64,000 bases of DNA. It comes from Acinetobacter sp. SAAs474 (GTDB lineage: Bacteria > Pseudomonadota > Gammaproteobacteria > Pseudomonadales > Moraxellaceae). Below, piece after piece: positions 9,308-18,231 of the stretch (within the stretch, counting starts at the first letter, position 1; each line of letters starts with the position of its first letter). Under the pieces are notes generated by a model that was not told the origin of the DNA, made no database searches, and was given only the letters and a program-made list of their open reading frames with translations. The DNA lies in contig NZ_CP127915.1 in the NCBI RefSeq assembly GCF_032823475.1, forward strand, positions 1,798,001-1,862,000. The letters run 5' to 3'. The position numbers were made by a program, and so were the translations under genes.

Positions 9308-10489
9308 ATGAAAAAATTATGGTTTTGTTCTTCATTGATGTTGTTAGGTAGTAGTTCGTTGAGCTATGCAGCAGATTTATCGTGGGGTGATCCGCATGCC
9401 GAAGCAGGTCAGTTTAGTATTGCTGGTGCGATTCGTACCCGTTATCAACATAAAGATTTTTCCGATGATGCCAATGAGGGAACAAATGGTGATTGGAAAC
9501 TTGCGGATTTAAAGTTGGTATTGAATTATGAAAATCCAAATTGGTTAGCACAAACCGATGTCCGTTGTTATCAATATGACCGTTTATGTGATGCAGTGTT
9601 CTTACATAGTGCTTGGGTGGGATATAAACTTAATGATCAACAGACCTTGAGTGCGGGTTTACAATCAACAGATTTTGGTTTTGGTCGTTTTTGGGGAAGC
9701 AGTTATTATGAAACACTATTTAATACGCTGGGCTATGAAGATGTTCATAATTTAGGTTTAAGATATAAAGTCAAGCATCAGGATTATAGTTTTACTTTGG
9801 GTTTCTATCCAACAGATGGGGGAAATTTTAAAGGTATTTCAAAAGATTCAAGTCGTTATACTGGTAATTTTGTAGAAGCTGATGATCTGGATCAAGGTAC
9901 TCATATTAAAGAACGTAACATGTGGGTGACACGGCTTGCCAAGAATATTCAATGGGGAGCGCAGGACAGTATATCGTCTGAGATTGGGGGATCATTTTGG
10001 TATTCTGATTTAAAGAATAAAAAAACTGATTTAACAGGTCATAAGCGTAATTGGAATATATTTAGCACCACCAACTATCAGGACTGGCAACTGATGTTAT
10101 TGGCAGGTAAACAAAAAATTAACAATAAAGATCAATTGATGCGTGATAGTTCGACTTTGGGCGCATTTGATTATGCCTATAATATTGCCAATAATGGCCG
10201 CTATGGGTTGGCTGAAATAAACTATAGTTTTAAACATGAGTTTTATGGTATTACGGGAATTAAGCCATATTTATCTTATAGTCAATTCTTTAAAGATGAA
10301 GATGGATATAAAGACTCAAATCGTATTATTGGTGGAGTTGCCTTCAATTATAAACAAATTGGTATTCAAGCAGAATATATTTGGTCCCGTAATGATGCCA
10401 TGATTGGTGGAACATCGAAAGCACTTGCAGAAGGCGATAATAATGACTGGAATAAACTGTTCTATTTAGCAATTGGTTATTATTTTTAA
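9308..10489 (+). CDS. Outer-membrane porin-like beta-barrel protein
   Basis: The mature protein follows a clear signal peptide (MKKLWFCSSLMLLGSSSLSYA, cleavage before ADLSWG) and ends in LAIGYYF with the terminal Phe typical of Bam-inserted barrels. Alternating polar and aromatic strands occur throughout. About 393 residues suggests a 16-18-strand barrel such as an OprD-like specific porin. ATG 9308 is chosen because AGGGA at 9295-9299 is eight bases away and the signal peptide starts there; an in-frame upstream extension to 9269 lacks both. Its position beside the carnitine genes suggests uptake of carnitine or a related compound, which is inference. Confidence 0.75.
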   Translation: MKKLWFCSSLMLLGSSSLSYAADLSWGDPHAEAGQFSIAGAIRTRYQHKDFSDDANEGTNGDWKLADLKLVLNYENPNWLAQTDVRCYQYDRLCDAVFLHSAWVGYKLNDQQTLSAGLQSTDFGFGRFWGSSYYETLFNTLGYEDVHNLGLRYKVKHQDYSFTLGFYPTDGGNFKGISKDSSRYTGNFVEADDLDQGTHIKERNMWVTRLAKNIQWGAQDSISSEIGGSFWYSDLKNKKTDLTGHKRNWNIFSTTNYQDWQLMLLAGKQKINNKDQLMRDSSTLGAFDYAYNIANNGRYGLAEINYSFKHEFYGITGIKPYLSYSQFFKDEDGYKDSNRIIGGVAFNYKQIGIQAEYIWSRNDAMIGGTSKALAEGDNNDWNKLFYLAIGYYF

Positions 10490-10535
10490 TCCAATTTTAA
10501 ATTATGAATGCAATCTAATCATTTCGGCTTTATAC

Positions 10536-10576
10536 GAGGATTGAGGCAATAGTGTGAATTGCTGACCTCAATCCTC
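10536..10576. terminator. Inverted repeat between convergent porin and LysR genes
   Basis: GAGGATTGAGG at 10536-10546 pairs perfectly with CCTCAATCCTC at 10566-10576 around a 19-base loop. It lies between two convergent genes, so a two-way transcription stop is likely, although no clear T-run follows on either strand. Confidence 0.5.
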
Positions 10577-10590
10577 TCTATGCAATAGCA

Positions 10591-11574
10591 TTATAAAAAT
10601 ACTTTCTCTGGCGCAATAATAGGTTGATCGGTTTTGGCCAGAATAGGTTTACCTCGAGTCAAGCTATTTAAATATTGTAAACGACTTAACAATTGGGCCT
10701 GAATGAATAAAATACATGTTTTTAGCTTGGAAGAACTTCGTAGTCGAGAAGGATAAACTGCCCAAATATCAGCATCTTGCCAATAACTGGTGAGAATGTG
10801 TTGTAATTTACCATCTAATAATTCTTCCATAACATCCCAGACAGAACACAGCATAATGCCTTGGTCATCGATTACCAGTTGTTTAATGATTTCACTATTA
10901 TTTGAAGTAAATTTAGGTGCAATCGAAATTGATAAATCCTCCATGGGGCTGCGTAATTTCCATACATGGCGAGATTGATCACGTTCTTGTATTGCTAGAC
11001 AATAATGATTGGCCAGTTCATCTAAATCATCAGGTTCGCTATGGATTTGTAAATAGCGCGGTGAAGCACATAAGATCCGAAAATTGGGCAACAGCTTTTT
11101 AGCGATCATATTGGGCGAAATATCATTTCCGACAAATATATCTAAATCCAAACTGTGTTGAATTAAATCTACCGCATGATCAATGGTATTAAATTGAATA
11201 TCCAGTTCAGGATACATGGTCATTAATTTTGATAGAATGGGGGCAACATGGCTGCGACCAAAGCCAAAACTACTGACAATATCAATACGACCAGTAGGCG
11301 TATTTTGTGGATTATTAATTAAATCATTGAGTTCATCAAATTCATTTAAAATATTAGATACACGTTCTAATATCAGTTTGCCATCTTCCGTTAGGCTGAC
11401 ATGTCGTGTACTGCGATGAAAGAGTGTACAGTTTAGATTATTCTCTAAGATATTGATTCTTTTACTAACGTAAGCAGGAGAAGCCCCCAGTTCGTCTGCT
11501 GAAGCAACAAAACTTTTCCGCTTAGCGACTACGCAAAAGACCTTTAAGTCTGAAAGGTTTGGTAGATTATTCAC
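10591..11574 (-). CDS. LysR-type regulator of the carnitine locus (CarR-like)
   Basis: This 327-residue LysR regulator has an N-terminal winged helix-turn-helix (about residues 5-65, DLKVFCVVAKRKSFVASADELG) and a periplasmic-binding-protein-like effector domain from about residue 90. It is divergent from the D-malate dehydrogenase gene with 100 bases between starts, the classic arrangement for a LysR protein controlling the adjacent operon. The equivalent regulator in Acinetobacter baumannii carnitine degradation is known as CarR. The inducer (carnitine or a product) is inferred from context. Confidence 0.8.
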   Translation of the reverse strand: MNNLPNLSDLKVFCVVAKRKSFVASADELGASPAYVSKRINILENNLNCTLFHRSTRHVSLTEDGKLILERVSNILNEFDELNDLINNPQNTPTGRIDIVSSFGFGRSHVAPILSKLMTMYPELDIQFNTIDHAVDLIQHSLDLDIFVGNDISPNMIAKKLLPNFRILCASPRYLQIHSEPDDLDELANHYCLAIQERDQSRHVWKLRSPMEDLSISIAPKFTSNNSEIIKQLVIDDQGIMLCSVWDVMEELLDGKLQHILTSYWQDADIWAVYPSRLRSSSKLKTCILFIQAQLLSRLQYLNSLTRGKPILAKTDQPIIAPEKVFL

Positions 11575-11632
11575 GATTCGTGTCCATAGGATTAATGATT
11601 ACCTTGTTGATCTTTGACGCCCGAAAAAGCAT

Positions 11633-11657
11633 CTTAGCGCCTGAGGAATATGCTAAG
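11633..11657. promoter_or_regulatory. Candidate LysR operator upstream of D-malate dehydrogenase
   Basis: CTTAGC (11633-11638) and GCTAAG (11652-11657) form a perfect dyad separated by 13 bases, in the divergent gap between the LysR gene and its likely target operon. It is close to the start codon at 11675, so it could act as an auxiliary or repression site. Confidence 0.5.
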
Positions 11658-11674
11658 TAGCAAACGGAATGGAT

Positions 11675-12766
11675 ATGACAAAGATTTGGAAAATCGCAAC
11701 CATTGCTGGCGATGGAATTGGCTTAGAGGTTTTACCACAAGGGATCAAGGTAGTAAAGGCAGTCGCAGAAAAATATCAGCTCAAGCTGCAGTTTGATTGT
11801 TTTGACTGGGCCAGTTGTGATTACTATCTAACACATGGTCAAATGATGCCAGATGATTGGTTTGATATTTTAAAACAGTATGATGCTATCTTTTTTGGTG
11901 CGGTAGGTTGGCCTAGCAAAGTTCCGGATCATATTTCACTGTGGGGATCCTTACTACAATTTCGTCGTCGTTTTGATCAATATGTTAATTTACGTCCAGT
12001 ACGCTTAATGCCGGGTGTGCAGTCACCATTGGCCAATAAGCAACCAGGCGATATTGATTTTTATGTGGTACGTGAAAATAGTGAAGGCGAATATTCTGCG
12101 ATTGGGGGTAAAGCATTTGAGGGAACAGACCGTGAGTTTGTCTTACAAGAAGCAGTGTTTACTCGTCATGGTGTTGATCGAATTTTAAAATATGCGTTTG
12201 AGCTTGCTCAAGCCAGAGATGCCAAGAAACTAACGGCTGCAACCAAGTCAAATGGTGTGGCGATTAGTATGCCATATTGGGATGAACGTGTTGATGCAAT
12301 GTCTACACACTATCCTGAAGTACAAGCAGATAAGCAACATGTCGATATTCTGGCAGCAAGATTTGTATTGCAACCTGAGCGTTTTGATGTGGTGGTTGCT
12401 TCGAATTTGTTTGGCGATATTTTATCTGATTTAGGGCCAGCATGTACTGGAACAATTGGTTTAGCCGCTTCAGCTAATTTAAATCCAGAGCGAAATTTTC
12501 CTTCTTTATTTGAGCCTGTACATGGTTCAGCACCAGATATCTATGGGCAGAATATTGCCAATCCAATTGCAGCAATTTGGTCTGGCGCAATGATGCTGGA
12601 TTTTTTAGGTAATGGAAATGCTGTATTTACTCAGGCAAGTCAAGACATTATGCAGGCAATTGAGCATGTACTGGTGAACGGTCCTAAAACTGCAGATGTG
12701 GGTGGTTCTGCAAAAACGGATGAAGTGGGCGATGCAATTGCTGCATTTATCACGAGTTATGCATAA
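11675..12766 (+). CDS. D-malate dehydrogenase (decarboxylating)
   Basis: This 363-residue enzyme of the isocitrate/isopropylmalate dehydrogenase family oxidises D-malate to pyruvate and CO2 with NAD. The N-terminus WKIATIAGDGIGLEV, the substrate Arg pair in RRRFDQYVNLRPVRL, YSAIGG, and the Mg-binding SNLFGDILSDLGPA are all visible, as is FEPVHGSAPDI near the C-terminus. It is the last step of the carnitine pathway in Acinetobacter, where malic semialdehyde is first oxidised to malate. ATG 11675 is preferred over 11669 because the ACGGA ribosome site then has six-base spacing. Confidence 0.88.
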   Translation: MTKIWKIATIAGDGIGLEVLPQGIKVVKAVAEKYQLKLQFDCFDWASCDYYLTHGQMMPDDWFDILKQYDAIFFGAVGWPSKVPDHISLWGSLLQFRRRFDQYVNLRPVRLMPGVQSPLANKQPGDIDFYVVRENSEGEYSAIGGKAFEGTDREFVLQEAVFTRHGVDRILKYAFELAQARDAKKLTAATKSNGVAISMPYWDERVDAMSTHYPEVQADKQHVDILAARFVLQPERFDVVVASNLFGDILSDLGPACTGTIGLAASANLNPERNFPSLFEPVHGSAPDIYGQNIANPIAAIWSGAMMLDFLGNGNAVFTQASQDIMQAIEHVLVNGPKTADVGGSAKTDEVGDAIAAFITSYA

Positions 12767-12805
12767 CGCTTAGTCAGCAAGATTAAGTTTGATTAATAAG
12801 GATTT

Positions 12806-14443
12806 ATGAATATGGATAGCAAACCTAATAAGGTTAAAATGGATAAGCTACTCGCGAGTATAAGCTTATCTATCGTCTTCCTTTCAGTGCTTGCGCTTTC
12901 AATTTATTCGAAAGAATCAATTGCATTTGCAGAAAAGATTTTATATTGGAGTACCTCCATTTTTTCTGCACCAGTTTTGTTATTTGGTTTTTTTGCCTGT
13001 ATTTTTGTGATCGGTTTAGCATGTAGTAAATATGGACATATTAAACTGGGGGAAGGAAAGCCAGAATATCGAACGTCATCATGGATTTTTATGTTTATTC
13101 TGGCGGGGCTTGGATCTTCAACCTTGTATTGGGGGTTCTTGGATTGGGCATATTATTATCAAACACCAGGTTTGAATATTGCACCGAATACTGCGGATGC
13201 ATTGAAATATAGTGTGCCTTATACCATGTTTCATTGGACAATTAGTGCATGGTCAATTTATGCCTTAGCTTCTATTTCAGTATGTTATAGCTTCCATGTC
13301 CGTAAAAATAAAGGCTTAAGCTTAGCTGCTATTATGGAGTCTATTACGGGTTTTAAAGCGACCGGTGTGGTTGGGCGTCTAATTGATTTGATGTTTTTAT
13401 TGTGTATGTTTGGTGCATTGACGATTTCACTGGTTCTAACAGCCATTACATTTACCAATATTTTATCTGCTTTAACTGGTATTCCAAATACTTTCATGAC
13501 CAATGCAATCATCGTACTATTTGTTTCGATACTGTTTGCACTGAGTTCATATGTGGGTATGGATAAAGGAATGCAGCGTCTAAGTTCAATGGTGTGTTAT
13601 GCCGTTTTTGCTTTCGCAATTTATGTATTTTTCTTTGGTCCAACACAATTTATCTTAAATAATACCATCACCAGTGTTGGGTTAATGTTTAGTAACTTTG
13701 TCAGCATGAGCTTATTTACTGATCCACTTGGCGATGGCAAGTTTACCCGTGAATGGACAGTATTTTATTGGCTATGGTGGACATCGTATGCACCAGGTGT
13801 AGCACTTTTTGTAACACGTGTTTCAAAAGGACGTACGATTCGTGAAGTACTGTTGGCCATGGTATTAGGCGGGAGTGCGGGTATGTGGGTTTTCTTCGGT
13901 ATTATGGAAAACTACAGTATCTATCAATTTGTCCATGGTGTCGTGAATGTACCTGAAATATTGAGTGGACAAGGTGGTGAGGTCGCGATTGCTCAATTGC
14001 TTAATCTATTGCCTGGCGGCACAATCATGATGTGGATTTTCTTGGCCATCATGGTGATCTTTTTGGCAGCCCATATGGATGCTGTCGGCTATGCAGTATC
14101 GGCAACCTGCTCTAAAGGTTTGCAAGAAGGACAAGATCCATCTCCAAATATTCGTTTATTTTGGTGTGTGATGTTAACGCTCGTACCATTAGCGATGATC
14201 TTTTCAAAAGCGCCTTTAGATACCATGAAAGCGGCGACGATTGTGACTGCTTTACCATTTATTGTCATTATTTTAGTACAAACTTTTGGTTTAGTGCGCT
14301 GGTTACGTGCAGATTATGCAACATTACCTTCTTATATGATTGAAAAGGGTGAAAAGAGTGAAACCCTTAAGCAAATTCAAGAACATAATGATGCGCTCCT
14401 TCCACAAGTATTGACTTCTGAGTGTGAAAGGAAATCCGTATGA
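12806..14443 (+). CDS. BCCT-family transporter, probable carnitine importer
   Basis: This is a 545-residue inner-membrane transporter of the betaine/choline/carnitine family with about twelve hydrophobic segments. The family signature includes WTVFYWLWWTSYAPGVALFV, with the Trp-rich TM8 region, followed by TRVSKGRTIREV. It sits between D-malate dehydrogenase and the oxygenase genes, matching the carnitine transporter of the A. baumannii locus. AAGGA at 12798-12802 is only three bases from ATG 12806, so ATG 12812 could be the true start. Its stop overlaps the next gene's start. A paralogue lies at 55676. Confidence 0.88.
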   Translation: MNMDSKPNKVKMDKLLASISLSIVFLSVLALSIYSKESIAFAEKILYWSTSIFSAPVLLFGFFACIFVIGLACSKYGHIKLGEGKPEYRTSSWIFMFILAGLGSSTLYWGFLDWAYYYQTPGLNIAPNTADALKYSVPYTMFHWTISAWSIYALASISVCYSFHVRKNKGLSLAAIMESITGFKATGVVGRLIDLMFLLCMFGALTISLVLTAITFTNILSALTGIPNTFMTNAIIVLFVSILFALSSYVGMDKGMQRLSSMVCYAVFAFAIYVFFFGPTQFILNNTITSVGLMFSNFVSMSLFTDPLGDGKFTREWTVFYWLWWTSYAPGVALFVTRVSKGRTIREVLLAMVLGGSAGMWVFFGIMENYSIYQFVHGVVNVPEILSGQGGEVAIAQLLNLLPGGTIMMWIFLAIMVIFLAAHMDAVGYAVSATCSKGLQEGQDPSPNIRLFWCVMLTLVPLAMIFSKAPLDTMKAATIVTALPFIVIILVQTFGLVRWLRADYATLPSYMIEKGEKSETLKQIQEHNDALLPQVLTSECERKSV

Positions 14444-15372
14444 GTGAACAGAGTCAACCGATTTTAACCGAAGATATGCACATGTTTGATTACTGGAGTG
14501 GTGTTTATAGTCCAGCTGATCAACATATTGATTCTCTTCGCGCAGCATATGATGCATTCCAGCAGCATTATACTTTGCCACGTACAGATGACATGATCGT
14601 GGAAGATCAAGTATTGCACTTGCCTGATCATGCGATTCATTTGCGCACATTTTGTCCTGAACAGGATATGCCTGAAACAGGCTGGCCATGGATTTTTTAT
14701 ATTCATGGTGGTGGTAATGTCGTAGGCAGCGCAGATTCACATGAATATATTGCACGTCAATTAGCACGTGATCTGCAGGTTAAGGTATTTTTACCTGAAT
14801 ATGGTTTGGTACCTGAGTTTGGTTGGGATCAGGGGCAGCGTGATTGTTTAGAAGCCTATTGTATCCTGATTGCACAAGCGAGTGTATGGAACATTGCCGT
14901 AAATCAAGCGGCGATTGTTGCGGATGGTTCAGGCGTCGCTATTGCCTTGGCAGTACAGCAAGCCTTGGCATTATCTATACAACCTCAAGTACAAGCATTT
15001 ATTTTCCCATCATTTATGCCGCAACAGAATGAAGTACTGCCTTATTCCAAAGCGAGTTTGGTTTATCAAGTTGAAAATCAAGCATTAATGCAAGATTGGA
15101 CGGGTATTGCAGTACAACATGCGTCACGCACCTTCGTAAGTTTAAAAGGTGATATTGTTCCTAGTTTTGTCGCCTTGACTGAATTTGATTTATCTGCCAG
15201 TGCAAATCAGGCCCTGATCCAGCAATTAGAGCAATTAAGTTCTCAGGTTGAAGTGCATCGAGGGATGGGTTTGCGTGCCAATTGTTTACCACTATTAAGA
15301 GATTGCCCTGAAGTGGCAGCAATTTACGCTGCATTACTACAGTTTTTAAGCCCCCATTTTTTAGAAATTTAA
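14440..15372 (+). CDS. Alpha/beta-hydrolase-fold protein with degenerate catalytic site
   Basis: This 310-residue protein belongs to the hormone-sensitive-lipase-like alpha/beta hydrolases: the oxyanion motif IHGGG lies at residues 88-92. However, the nucleophile elbow GDSAGG reads A161-D-G-S164-G-V, and the C-terminal catalytic His aligns with Ala280 in GLRANCLP (the paralogue at 57343 has GLLHGGL there). The Asp equivalent (TEFDL) is still present. It is translationally coupled to the transporter (4-base overlap) and precedes cntA by 19 bases. Loss of the triad suggests a binding or structural role, or early decay of a full-length gene. Confidence 0.75.
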   Translation: MSEQSQPILTEDMHMFDYWSGVYSPADQHIDSLRAAYDAFQQHYTLPRTDDMIVEDQVLHLPDHAIHLRTFCPEQDMPETGWPWIFYIHGGGNVVGSADSHEYIARQLARDLQVKVFLPEYGLVPEFGWDQGQRDCLEAYCILIAQASVWNIAVNQAAIVADGSGVAIALAVQQALALSIQPQVQAFIFPSFMPQQNEVLPYSKASLVYQVENQALMQDWTGIAVQHASRTFVSLKGDIVPSFVALTEFDLSASANQALIQQLEQLSSQVEVHRGMGLRANCLPLLRDCPEVAAIYAALLQFLSPHFLEI

Positions 15373-15391
15373 TTTTAGTGAGGAGAACATC

Positions 15392-16534
15392 ATGAATTCA
15401 CTTGAGAAAATTCCAACTGTGCAAGCAGTGGATCGACTACCTGAAGACTTTTGTCAGGATCCGGATCAAGCCTGGACAGTGCCTAAAGTGTTCTATACAT
15501 CTAAGCAGGTTTTTGAAAAAGAAAAAGAAGATATCTTTGCAAAAAGTTGGATTTGTGTAGGACATTGCAGTGAAGTTGCCCAGCCTAATCAATATTTTAC
15601 GCGTAAAATTATTGGTGAAAATATTATTGTGATCCGTGGTAAGGATAGTGTTTTACGTGCATTTTATAATGTTTGTCCACATCGTGGTCATGAGCTATTA
15701 ACAGGTGCAGGTAAGTCGAAAAATGTGATTACCTGTCCATATCATGCTTGGACCTTTAAGCTAGATGGTTCTTTGGCTTTAGCACGTAATTGTGAAAATG
15801 TTGCTAATTTTGATAAAGAAGGCTCGAATCTTGTTGGATTGAAAGTTGAAGAGTATGCAGGATTTATTTTTATTAATATGGATCCAGAAGTAACCTGTGT
15901 GGCAGATCAACTGCCTGGATTTGCTGAAAAATTAAATGAAGCATGTAAAGTTGTTAAGGATTTAAAACTCGCAGCGCGGTTTGTGACAGATACGGCAGCG
16001 AACTGGAAAATCATTGTGGACAACTATATGGAATGTTACCACTGTGGTCCAGCGCATCCGGGTTTTTCTGATTCAGTACAAGTCGATAAATATTGGCATA
16101 CGGTCCATGATCGTTGGACGCTACAGTTTGGTTATGCACGTTCATCTGAAAAATCATTTAAATTAGATCCATCTGTTGTTGATCCATCATTTAGTGGTTT
16201 TTGGACTTGGCCAAGTACCATGTTTAATGTGCCACCTGGTGGTGATTTTATGACAGCAATCTATGAGTTTCCTGTCGATGAAGAAACGACGTTACAGCAT
16301 TATGATATTTACTTCTTAAATGAAGAGCTTACTCAAGAGCAAAAAGATCTAATTGAATGGTACAAGCATGTGTTCCGTCCTGAAGATTTAAACTTGGTTG
16401 AAAGTGTACAGCGTGGTCTAAAATCGCGTGGTTATCGTGGTCAAGGTCGTATTATGACGGACAAGCAACGCTCTGGTATCAGTGAGCATGGTATTGCTTA
16501 TTTCCAAAGTCTGGTTGCGCAACATCATCAATAA
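15392..16534 (+). CDS. cntA: Carnitine monooxygenase, oxygenase subunit CntA
   Basis: CntA is a Rieske-type oxygenase that splits L-carnitine to trimethylamine and malic semialdehyde using electrons from CntB. The 380-residue protein has the Rieske [2Fe-2S] ligands in CPHRGH and CPYHAW. The mononuclear iron site includes His217 and His222 in MECYHCGPAHPGF, with Asp332 in RPEDLNL. Glu214, three residues before His217, matches the bridging Glu of characterised CntA proteins (most Rieske oxygenases have Asp). AGGAG precedes the ATG by six bases. The aldehyde dehydrogenase and cntB follow on the same strand. Confidence 0.93.
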   Translation: MNSLEKIPTVQAVDRLPEDFCQDPDQAWTVPKVFYTSKQVFEKEKEDIFAKSWICVGHCSEVAQPNQYFTRKIIGENIIVIRGKDSVLRAFYNVCPHRGHELLTGAGKSKNVITCPYHAWTFKLDGSLALARNCENVANFDKEGSNLVGLKVEEYAGFIFINMDPEVTCVADQLPGFAEKLNEACKVVKDLKLAARFVTDTAANWKIIVDNYMECYHCGPAHPGFSDSVQVDKYWHTVHDRWTLQFGYARSSEKSFKLDPSVVDPSFSGFWTWPSTMFNVPPGGDFMTAIYEFPVDEETTLQHYDIYFLNEELTQEQKDLIEWYKHVFRPEDLNLVESVQRGLKSRGYRGQGRIMTDKQRSGISEHGIAYFQSLVAQHHQ

Positions 16535-16614
16535 TTAATTACAGCAGATCGTTGAGTTGAACCTAAGCCCATTCTTAGGTTTGGCTTGATGGTTTTATTG
16601 CGGAGTAAATAACC

Positions 16615-18066
16615 ATGTCAGCATTACAACATTATGACTTATTTCAACAATCTGCTTTTATTGGTGGACAATGGCTTGATGCACAAGATCAAGATACTGT
16701 TATTGTAACCAATCCTGCAACGGATGAGCAGATTGGTCGGATTCCCAATATGGGACAAGCTGAGGCGACTCAAGCTGTTGAATGTGCTTATCAAGCATTA
16801 CAATCATGGAAGGCTTTAACTGCTCAGGCACGTGCAGATCTTTTATTGGCATGGTATCAATTGACTTTAGCACATGCAGATGAACTTGCCCATATTATGA
16901 CGATTGAACAGGGTAAGCCATTGGCAGAAGCTTTGGGTGAAGTGAAATATGCAGCGTCATTCATTCAATGGTTTGCAGAAGAAGCCAAACGTGTTTATGG
17001 AGATATCATTCCAACCACCAATACAGCGCAACGTTTTTTGGTGACCAAAGAACCGATCGGTGTTGTTGCTGCAATTACACCATGGAATTTCCCTTTAGCG
17101 ATGATTACACGTAAGGCAGCGCCAGCATTAGCGGCAGGTTGTACGATGGTCATTAAACCTGCAAATGAAACGCCTTACTGTGCTTTAGCAATTGCTAAAC
17201 TCGCAGAGAAAGCTGGTATTCCTGCTGGTGTAATTAATGTAGTGACGGGTAAATCTGAAGCAATTGGTTCAGTCTTTACCGGTCATGAAAAAGTCAAAAA
17301 ACTTACTTTTACTGGTTCAACACCTGTTGGGCGTTTATTGATGCAGCAATGCGCCCCAACCATTAAAAAACTTGCATTAGAATTGGGTGGAAATGCACCT
17401 TTAATTGTATTTGAAGATGCTGATTTAGATAAAGCAGTTCAGGGTGCGATTTTAGCCAAATATCGTAATGCAGGACAAACCTGTGTGTGTGCCAATCGTA
17501 TCTATGTCCATAAAAATGTATATCGTGACTTCACTGAAAAATTTGTTACAGCAGTACAAGCATTAAAAGTCGGGAATGGCTTGGATGAAGGAACACAGAT
17601 TGGGCCTTTAATCAATGAAAAAGCACTGCTTAAGGCACAACATCTGATTGATGATGCATGCGCTAAGGGTGCTGTTATTGCATGTGGTGGTCAACGTCAT
17701 TCATTAGGACATAGCTTTTTTGAGCCTACGGTTTTAACACATGTTGATCAAAGTATGGATATTGTTTCTGAAGAAATTTTTGGTCCAGTGGCACCATTAA
17801 TTTGTTTTGAAAATGATGAAGATGTCATTGCTCAGGCAAATGCCACCATCTATGGTTTGGCAGCCTATATTTATACTGAAAATATTTCACGTATTTTTAA
17901 AGTTTCAGAACAATTGGAATATGGCATGGTGGGGATGAACTCTACGGCAATTTCCAATGAAGTGGTACCGTTTGGTGGTGTAAAACAATCGGGTATTGGT
18001 CGTGAAGGTTCTAAGTATGGTTTAGAGGAATTTATGACAATCAAATACTTATGTTTGGGTCTTTAA
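16615..18066 (+). CDS. NAD(P)-dependent semialdehyde dehydrogenase (malic semialdehyde, GabD-like)
   Basis: This 483-residue aldehyde dehydrogenase most resembles succinate-semialdehyde dehydrogenases. The cofactor region TPWNFPLAMITRKAAPALAAG, the catalytic Glu in LALELGGNAPLIVF and the catalytic Cys in NAGQTCVCANRIYV are intact. It lies between cntA and cntB, so its substrate is most likely malic semialdehyde, the C4 product of CntAB, giving malate. An 80-base gap separates it from cntA with a good ribosome site (GGAG) before the ATG. Confidence 0.87.
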   Translation: MSALQHYDLFQQSAFIGGQWLDAQDQDTVIVTNPATDEQIGRIPNMGQAEATQAVECAYQALQSWKALTAQARADLLLAWYQLTLAHADELAHIMTIEQGKPLAEALGEVKYAASFIQWFAEEAKRVYGDIIPTTNTAQRFLVTKEPIGVVAAITPWNFPLAMITRKAAPALAAGCTMVIKPANETPYCALAIAKLAEKAGIPAGVINVVTGKSEAIGSVFTGHEKVKKLTFTGSTPVGRLLMQQCAPTIKKLALELGGNAPLIVFEDADLDKAVQGAILAKYRNAGQTCVCANRIYVHKNVYRDFTEKFVTAVQALKVGNGLDEGTQIGPLINEKALLKAQHLIDDACAKGAVIACGGQRHSLGHSFFEPTVLTHVDQSMDIVSEEIFGPVAPLICFENDEDVIAQANATIYGLAAYIYTENISRIFKVSEQLEYGMVGMNSTAISNEVVPFGGVKQSGIGREGSKYGLEEFMTIKYLCLGL

Positions 18067-18169
18067 GCACTAGGCAGCCAATTTATTTTGCAATTCAGCT
18101 TTGTATTGTATGTTGAAAAACTTATCGGGAGGCACTGTGCCTTCTGCTGGCTGAACATGAATCTATATG

Positions 18170-18204
18170 ATGTGCTGTGATTATGAGTAGGTAATACAGC
18201 ACAT
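18170..18204 (+). repeat. Hairpin between semialdehyde dehydrogenase and cntB
   Basis: ATGTGCTGT (18170-18178) pairs with ACAGCACAT (18196-18204). There is no T-run after it, so it is more likely an mRNA-stabilising or attenuating hairpin that adjusts cntB expression than a full terminator. Confidence 0.4.
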
Positions 18205-18231
18205 ATGTTTGCTTAATATCAGGATATCAAG

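Noticed and set aside
14324-14767. Reverse-strand 147-codon frame across the transporter/hydrolase junction
   Set aside because: It lies inside two well-supported genes on the other strand and has no family features.
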